A DNA stretch of 64,000 bases, taken from positions 12,176,945 through 12,240,944 of the forward strand of contig OV884059.1 in assembly GCA_930367215.1 (NCBI GenBank). The letters run 5' to 3'. The DNA is from Pollenia angustigena. Lineage: Eukaryota; Arthropoda; Insecta; Diptera; Polleniidae. The position numbers and the translations under genes are program-made. This document shows positions 57,382 through 64,000 of this stretch, piece after piece (the stretch's first letter is position 1; every line of letters starts with the position of its first letter). Under the pieces are notes generated by a model. That model made no database searches. It was not told the origin of the DNA and saw only the letters and a list, made by a program, of their open reading frames with translations.

Positions 57382-57989
57382 TTTTATGACGAAATTACAG
57401 ACGAAAATGTTATTCTTCTAGTCATCATCACAAAATTACTTAAGTAGTAAGGCAAGAGTCTAAAAAATTTCTACGTAATTTAGTTGTTTTCTACATATTA
57501 AAAAAAGGATATTATATAAAATTGGCTGCATCCCGTTGTCAGTAACTGTATCCTTTTAAAACTATAGTGAACATATTCACATGAACTCTTCAAAAAAAGA
57601 AAAAATAAAAAATAATAAAAAAAAACTGTTAGACAGGGAAAGTAAGGGAAGGTAAGCCTTATGGAAAGAGTGTTGCCATAATATTTTTTTCAAACAAAAT
57701 TTTATATAAAAACAATCAATATATTGTGCTAGACATTAAAGTATAAAAAATCTTTTATATTTAAATATTTTGCAAAATTTATAAAAAAGTTTGGATTTAA
57801 AAAAAAATAAAAAAATAAGACATAAAATGGAGAAATTTTGCTATTGGAAAATGACAACAAAGTCTCTTTTTTACTATTTTTTTCTAAGAATAAAATCGTC
57901 AATAGAAAAAAACTTCAAACTGTAGAATTTAGAAAAAACTGACCGAGTTTTCCTACACTACTGTTTTAGAGAAAATAGATAATAAATAA
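57328..57989. other. AT-rich spacer with poly-T tract
   Basis: A T run of about 30 at 57351-57380. No gene or repeat recognised. Confidence 0.5.
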
Positions 57990-58145
57990 TTCAAAACTAA
58001 TTTCGATCTACCAAGCTTAAAAATACTATTTGGCTTAAAGATTGAAGGCGGTGAGTATTAAACGACAAAGATTACTACCGAAACAAGTCAAATCAGCCTG
58101 TCCGTGAACGTGGGCTCGATTCCCAGGTCAGTCAAAAATGAAAAA
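57990..58145 (+). repeat. SINE-like repeat, first half
   Basis: AATTTCGATCTACCAAGC, TTGGCTTAAAGATTGA and the B-box region GTGGGCTCGATTCCCAGG followed by GTCAAAAATGAAAAATG match the family at 33829-34250. It is interrupted at about 58146 by GC-rich sequence, and a second B-box region appears at 58895. Confidence 0.55.
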
Positions 58146-58869
58146 TGAGCTTTGTTGCTGGGTCTCCTTGTGACCGTTGGGTCTCCCGTGAGGGTGACTG
58201 TGTTTATTGTTGTGTTTGTGGTCAGTGTTGTGCGTGATATCCTTTGCTGGTGTCACACGTGGTGACCAAAGTGTCGTCCGTGTGGGCGCCTGTTGATTGT
58301 ATTGTGTGTTCTTGGTGTTGTCTTGGTCTCTGTATGTGGATGTATGTTGATGTTGTCACCGTTGCAGTGTTGCAGTCGGATGGATTCCGGTTTGCTGTCT
58401 TTGCAGTATCGCTGTTCTTGATGTTGCTGTGTGCTGCCGCTGCCGCTGTGGGCCACCAGTCCCGGTACCGTTTGGGGTCCAACTGGTAGTAGGTAAGGCT
58501 ACGAAGCTGACCGAACTCTTTATTCGGTACCACGGGCACCAGGACGCCCTTGGGACTTAGGTCCCAGCCTGGTTATGGTGAGGCGCCTTTTGGGGAGTAG
58601 CGTGGTGGTTGTGGTGTAATACCCATATCGCGGATAGAATAAGTTATTGTTCGGTGTGGAGTTGTATTGCAACCGGTTGCCATTTGACCATAAAATGGTA
58701 GGAGTGTTAGGTAGCCTCCGCCCTTTACCAAGGGGGATGAAGTGTCCAAATGCATGAATTCGAAGTCGGTACGCTCTAGTGTCATGGCTTTGGGGCGCAG
58801 GAGGAAGGGGGCGCTGGTCAACGCATTATTTTGACCCAGTGTTGAGAGCACCGTGAGGAAGGGTCTTAG
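58146..58869. other. GC-rich island of unknown origin
   Basis: About 720 bp with clearly higher GC than anything nearby, between two halves of the SINE-like repeat. It contains GT-rich text (TGTTGTGTTTGTGGTCAGTG), CTGCCGCTGCCGCTG, and a string of non-repetitive phrases such as GGGCACCAGGACGCCCTTGG and GGTTATGGTGAGGCGCC. Open frames exist on both strands (reverse 58222-58539, 105 codons; reverse 58573-58851, 92 codons) but I recognise no domain. It could be a LINE UTR fragment. Confidence 0.45.
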
Positions 58870-59080
58870 GAAGACGATGACGTAAAACTGGACGAAATCT
58901 GTCCGCGAACGTGGGTTCGATTCCCGCGGAAGTCAAGAATTCAAAATTATCAATAGATTTTAATTCATTTTGTGTTGTAAAATTTCTTTCTTCATAAAAA
59001 TAATTTAATGAAAATTAAATTGAATGAACTTCAGCCTCATTAAAATATCAAAATTTGGATAAAGAAAAAACACCTTCATT
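58870..59080 (+). repeat. SINE-like repeat, second half
   Basis: The B-box region GTGGGTTCGATTCCCGCGG at 58912 is followed by AAGTCAAGAATTCAAAATTATC, TTTTGTGTTGTAAAATTTCT, AATAATTTAATGAAAATTAA and GAACTTCAGCCTCATTAAAA. This is the 3' half of the family seen at 33829-34250 and 8640-9050 (reverse). Confidence 0.6.
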
Positions 59081-59820
59081 CTTTTTTTTTTTATTCGTAC
59101 TTCTGGCAACACTGCATAAAATAGACATGTCTTTACACTTGTTTAATGTTCCTTTAATTCAGAGCTAGTTGCAGTCGTACTTAAGCAAGAAACAAACATA
59201 TTCGTAATATTTTAAATTAAATAGAAACAAAAAACAAAGCAAAGCAGAACAGAATATGAAAGATCAGGGCAAACAAAAATAATTGTTGTGTATGTATGCA
59301 TTAGAGCGGGTCAATTTGTATGGGACGGAAGAAATGAAAAAATCGCATATGCGGGAAGTAATCTACGAACAATTCTAAGAAAATTTGCCTAAGAAACTAT
59401 GTGTGTAAAATCGATTCGGATGCCGCGATTTTTAAAGGGAAGTTTCATATTCAGGTTATAGAAAATTTTGTTAGAAAAACTTAAACAGATAGCTTATTTA
59501 TGAGTGTGAGGGACCCACTGAGGTTAAAAAAACGCTAAGTTTTCTTCTAAACCCTTTGTTTTTACTTCTTATTTTTAAAGTACACTTATCCCTCGATTTA
59601 CACAATACTTTTTTTAAGGTGTTAATCGAGGGAAAGGTATACTTTTGTTTGTTGACCATATATTGAAATAAAACTAAAATTATCCTTTAAGTTTTCTACG
59701 ATTTATTGTTTTATTTGCAGTTATTAATTTAGCAATAAAATCAGAAAGAATAAAATAAATTTTAAGTGTATTGTTATTAATACAAAGTTAGTTTCTAGAT
59801 TTGAAAAAAGAACTAAATAA

Positions 59821-62062
59821 CTAAGTTTTTAAGTCCTGCCTGCTTTCCAAGCGTGGATTTTTTTTTCGACTAACATCAGTCACAGCCATAATACTTTCAC
59901 GATTTTTTTCCGTTACGCGCCGAGAAACACTGGTTAAAAGTTTAACGCATCGTTCAGTTCCTTGAATGTGGCATGGAACTTGTGGGTCAGGAAGTGGTGG
60001 ATCTTGAAATTCTAAATATTCCTTCAAATAGTCATACGGAATATCTCTTGTAATTGGTGGTTCTGATAAAATACTGTCATCATCTAAATCTATCATATTG
60101 AAATAATTGCAGCAGTCAAAATTAATTTTACATTTTTTGTACTCTCTAAGTTTTTCTGCATCGCAAAGTTTGTTACGGTAGTACAAAATTTTTTGTATTG
60201 CCTGGTCGCGTATTGATTTACGATCATCGTAAAGCATTGAAAGCATAACATTTTCTGGATGAGCAAAGTATGAGTTATTTTGAACTACAGAGTAAACAAT
60301 TTGCCGCACATTCAAGGGAAGAAACTGTGTGAGGCGAATAAACTTAAATAAAAGCGTACTGCCGTAAATAACAGAATTGTAGTATTTGATGTTAAAGTAC
60401 ATGGGAACATAAACTCTTATTACGTACTCTGCTAGAGTTTTTAAGTAACTAGTGGGTGAACTTGTTGCGACGTACAATCGTAAAATTCTGCTGGCCTTGG
60501 TTAACCAACGGGAGTGCGCTACAGGTCCAGGCTTTATGTTAGCTAAGTCAACAGAAATAAAACCATTCGATATTGCTGAAGCCATTTGAAGCAAATACTT
60601 TACGTCATTAGATAAATCAAGCTTCCATTCGTCTGATGAAGAAGGTGGCATGTTCTCTAGCGGAATGGCTGTAAATTCAACAACCCTCTGAAAAAATTTT
60701 AAACTTTTTTTAATAAATGTTAAAAAAAATATTCTGGAAAAATTATTTTCCCACCATTTTCTCACAGCACGTAATTTGTTTACTAATTAAGCCGCTGGCA
60801 GTTCTTGGTCCGCTCGTTTTCGAATTATCCAGAAATTCGAATAGGTGACGAAAAGGCAATTCATTAAAATGTAGGAGACATATAAACCAATGCAATGGTC
60901 TTCCCAATGCGATCTCGAAACGCCGTATTATGCCATTTGAAACGCCTGTGTTAGTGTTTTCTCCATCACTACAAATACCAATTAAATTATTAAAACTGAA
61001 ACCTTTTTTGCTGAAAAACTCGCTAAGCTGCCTTTGCTTTGTTAAAGCATCTTCAGCTTGAACTGTAACATATCCTAATAGTTTCGAGTTCGGCTCTTTA
61101 AGGACGACTAAATGTGCTTCTTTAACCATGCTTTGGTGGTATTTGCCGTCAATTTTTTCCATTGTTAATGCGTCATCTTTTCTGCCATCAAATGAAAAGT
61201 AGCATAGGTTGGTGTCTCCTGCTTGACTCTTGCGTACTGCTTCCCGTCCCTTCATCTTTTCTCTGGCGACTTTATTTTTATCCATAATTATTAGGTCTCC
61301 AGTTTCATCTCTATAGTCAATATCCTTAAATAGAGCTGTCGCTAAACCTGAAGCTACTCTGTCAGATATGCCGAATCTGTCGCACATCATCGCGAAATTT
61401 AAAGCCGAGTACCTTTTGGTATAAGCTCGTGGTTTCGGTGAAATTAATACATCCTCAGATGGTGCACTTAGCTCTATAAGCTCCTCCACCTCCATGTTTA
61501 ACTGGCTTGGTTGATATGTCGAATCATGACTCACTGGTAGGAAGGTTGCTATTGTTGATACTTGGTCAGAATGATTCTCTGGAATAGTCAGTTTTCTATC
61601 ATTGTGTTGATCTAGCATAAAAAATGTCAACCTTTTTGGAATTTCTCCACATTTGCATTCATGTACTTTTAAATTACATTTGCATTTTCCAATGAAAAAC
61701 AAATCATCAATCGATTCCACAAAACGATTTAATTTACTTTTACTTTTTATTTCTCTTTGGTACTTTTCAATGAACTGGTTTAGTTTTAGTAAAATGCTTT
61801 TTTCATTCATAAGATCAATAAAAAGTCGATTCCATATTTCAGTTAATTTATTTAACACGTCAGCAGTGAAGTTCTTGTAAGCACACTTTTTTCCTTCTTT
61901 TTTTGCCTGGTAACCCAAGAAGAAATAATACTTTAATACATCACGCTTGCTTGGTAAGTTAAGGCCACTAAAATCTGCTGGTGGTCCAAAAATGCAAATA
62001 TCTGGGGAAGCCATATGAGATATGGTAGATTCATATGAAGAAGATGAAAAATTATTTTCCAT
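59821..62062 (-). CDS. Putative transposase, 724 aa, two exons
   Basis: Exon 1 is 62062-60755 (436 codons) and exon 2 is 60687-59821 (288 codons plus stop). The 67-bp intron 60754-60688 has GTGGGA...TTTTTTCAG borders in phase 0 and contains a stop if read through. Residues 127-138 form C-x-C-x4-H-x-C-x-C (GKCKCNLKVHECKCGE), a probable metal-binding knuckle. Residues 288-298 (YFSFDGRKDDA, D292) and 363-374 (ICSDGENTNTGV, D366) are candidates for catalytic Asp strands of an RNase-H fold. HWFICLLHFNELPFRHLF (391-408) and, in exon 2, SRWLTKASRILRLY then YFAHPENVMLSMLYDD follow. A C-terminal acidic/basic tail is low-complexity. AATAAA-type signals lie just downstream (59702-59718). Function is inferred from position inside TIRs. 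I recall similar LLHxNELPxRHLF proteins as uncharacterised multicopy arthropod and cnidarian genes, unverified. Confidence 0.75.
60688..60754 (-). other. Predicted 67-bp intron
   Basis: On the minus strand, ...GAGAAAATG|GTGGGAAAATAATT ... AATTTTTTCAG|AGGGTTGTTGAATTT. Removing it joins CCEKM to RVVEFTAIPLE in frame. The size and the pyrimidine-rich AG end are typical for flies. No intronic frame is open. Confidence 0.8.
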
Positions 62063-63022
62063 TTTACTAGATTATAAATTTAAAATGCAAAATGGAATAG
62101 CCAATAAAAAAGCCGAACAGCGGAACGTTTTATTTTTTCACTCGCGTAGTTGAACTTAAATCACACAAATCTTAGTACTTATCACAATGTTTTGTTTTCC
62201 TTTTATTGAATATAAATTTAAAGATTCAAACGTTTATTGATTATAAAAACTTATTTATGAATTTAAAAATTTACTGAATAAAAATTAAAAAATTTTATCA
62301 ACGAAAACTAGACTGTTAGAAAAAAATTGCAACTGCACTGTTTTTAATAAAAATAAAAACGTTAAAAAGGCACCACTTGTTCAAGCGATTTTTTAATTTA
62401 ACGAACGAGCCTATCTATTAACACTTTTTTCTTAAATTTTTTTCTACTCTGGTCTTACTTTTCGTTAACGCTGGAAGCGATTTCTTTTTTAAAACTTCAG
62501 AATAGTTTTCAAAAAAGTTTTTCAATTTCTTTAAAGAAAAAACATGTGTAAAATTTTATTTCAAAATAAAAGTACTCTTAAAGTTTGCGAATTGATAAAT
62601 ATTACATTTTTGCGTTTTCAAATGCGAAAATTTCATTAATTTAATATACAGAGGAAATTTTTTTTTTACACTCTTCAAGGTTTTTACTCGCTGATTGCAC
62701 TGATGTTACGATCGTAAAAATCGAATGTGTCATATCGTTCGTAATACCGGGAAACCACTGTACCACTTTTCAAAAAATTAAACCTTCCAATTATTGTCAA
62801 AAAGCTAAAAATATAAGTTTTGTACATGTAATTTACTTCTATGTAAACATATTTGATACAATTTTTTATACTACCTAAAACTAAATTTCCCCTTAAAAAT
62901 CGCGGCATCCAAATCGGTTTTAGACCCATACTTTCTTAAGCAAAGTTTCTCAAAATGATCCGTAGAACATTTTCCGCATATGCGATTTTTCGAAAAAAAA
63001 ATCGACCCGCTCTAGTATGCAT

Positions 63023-63329
63023 ATACAAATGGAATAAAGAAATTGAAAAAAATTTTACAAAATTTAATTGTAACACTAATGAGTGTGAAACAAATAAAGT
63101 AGAATAAGCGAATGTGTTGGGAGTTATATTAAGCGAAAACAGTGTGGTCATATTAGCTTCTTTTAACTATTTGTAGGACTTATAAAAATCCTAGGAAAGT
63201 CGTATAAAAGTATTTTAAATCAAAAATAAACCAGCACTCCCTGTGTAAAGGCATTATTCTCAAAGACACGCATTTCACGAGACAGTAATTTTTTTACTAT
63301 CGGGTCTCTGATTCTTTATTCACTCCCAA
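63023..63329. other. Spacer, nothing recognised
   Basis: No gene or repeat recognised. Confidence 0.4.
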
Positions 63330-63915
63330 GTCCAAGTCATAGCACTTCAAAAAATGTACTCCAATCTTCAACCAACGCTCCACTTTACTTAACTAACGGT
63401 ACCTCAACTTCTTGCTAATGCGTAAAATCCAGGACCTCAACGATTGGAGGCCAAACCCGATCCCTGGACCCTTCATTTACTCATCAACTATTACACCTGT
63501 TACAATTGTTATTCAGAAAGCGTAAATTGTAATTCAGATTAGTCAATTGTATTTTAGAAAGCGTCAGTTATAAATCAGAATGTGTCAATTGTTATTCAGA
63601 AAGCTAACAAAATTTTTAGTGATTTTTCTTTTCTTTTTTATTCTATTATTAAATTTAATTTAATTTTCAATATTTATTGATTTTTCTTTTTAACATTTAC
63701 TATATTCTCAATTACAATTTACGCTTTCTGAACTACAACTGGAATAGTTGTACCCTTAATCGTTTCATCAACGCACTATACTCTTCAATCAACCACTTCC
63801 ACCCTCCTCGGTACCTAATCATTTCTCTCGTTAACAAAATCCAGGTCTTCACGAATTCAAAAGAAAAATCAGTCCCTCGACCCTTCATTCACTCACTAAC
63901 TACTAAGTCTTAACC
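63330..63915. repeat. Diverged direct repeat (~150 bp, ~425 bp apart)
   Basis: 63340-63490 and 63770-63915 share CTTCAA(C/T)CAAC, GGTACCT, AAAATCCAGG(A/T)C, TCA(A)CGA, GACCCTTCATT(T/C)ACTCA and AACTA in the same order and orientation. Between them are multiple TATTCAGAAAGCG/CGCTTTCTGAA words (63510-63735) in both orientations. It may be the edge of an element continuing past the window. Confidence 0.5.
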
Positions 63916-64000
63916 ACTCTACAACCACTATCCATCCAAAAAGGAGCATACAACCATCATCGTCACCCATTTTGACTCATAAAATATATTTCTCAATGAA

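Larger units (their letters stand above)
59302..63014 (-). mobile_element. Complete DNA transposon, 3713 bp, unplaced superfamily
   Basis: TIRs begin TAGAGCGGGTCAATTTGTAT (59302) and, on the other strand from 63014, TAGAGCGGGTCGATTTTTTT. Similarity continues for about 145 bp (shared AATCGCATATGCGG, ATCTACG/TTCTACG, GGATGCCGCGATTTTTAA). The flanks are a perfect 8-bp duplication GTATGCAT (59294-59301, 63015-63022), which fits nTnnnnAn. Terminus and duplication resemble hAT, but the encoded protein shows no BED finger, hATC dimerisation region or THAP finger that I can see. An intact two-exon gene fills the middle on the minus strand. Confidence 0.85.

Noticed and set aside
58222..58851. Reverse frames of 105 and 92 codons in the GC-rich island
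   Set aside because: Low stop density is expected in GC-rich sequence. Composition is His/Thr/Gln low-complexity and no domain is recognised. Kept only as an unknown island.

Overview
This window looks like a gene-poor, AT-rich, transposon-packed stretch of a fly genome (Brachycera, probably a calyptrate such as a blowfly or house-fly relative). The case rests on three things. There are several copies of repeats with the architecture of Drosophila INE-1/DINE-1 (Helentron-type) elements. There are degenerate rosa-type (DD41D) mariner transposases. The only spliced gene has a 67-bp GT-AG intron of typical fly size. The genus is inference. I found no host protein-coding gene and no functional tRNA or rRNA gene. 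Apart from one transposase, every open frame is short, or lies inside a repeat, or is a broken transposon gene.

Layout. 1-5.6 kb: a DINE-like element, a terminal-inverted-repeat (TIR) MITE, a Helitron (2105-4497) split by a 1.4-kb foldback, and a tandem/inverted duplication. 6-10 kb: four TIR or foldback elements, including a piggyBac-type MITE with TTAA on both sides. 11.5-14.5 kb: a reverse-strand DINE-like element containing a TIR element that itself contains a foldback. 14.7-16.1 kb: a non-autonomous hAT-type element with a perfect 8-bp target duplication and two nested MITEs. 18-28 kb: mariner and LINE remnants, tandem duplications and a second Helitron copy. 29-36 kb: two near-perfect palindromes, a CCGGTT-rich TIR element, a PIF/Harbinger-type MITE, and a DINE-like element with an internal tandem array of about 135-bp units. 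38-45 kb: MITEs and a jockey-like LINE remnant interrupted by nested elements. 46.25-47.62 kb: a 24-bp satellite array. 49-57 kb: MITEs and a 1.3-kb mariner. 58 kb: tRNA-like SINE fragments flanking a GC-rich island.

The standout is 59302-63014, a complete DNA transposon of 3.7 kb. It has an 8-bp target duplication (GTATGCAT), long imperfect TIRs beginning TAGAGCGGGTC, and an apparently intact two-exon gene for a 724-residue protein. The protein has candidate RNase-H-fold motifs but I could not place it in a transposase superfamily. A related end fragment lies at 52493. This is the best candidate for something poorly described and possibly still active.

All repeat boundaries were found by eye by matching inverted or direct repeats, so edges are good to a few bases only where a target duplication is stated.
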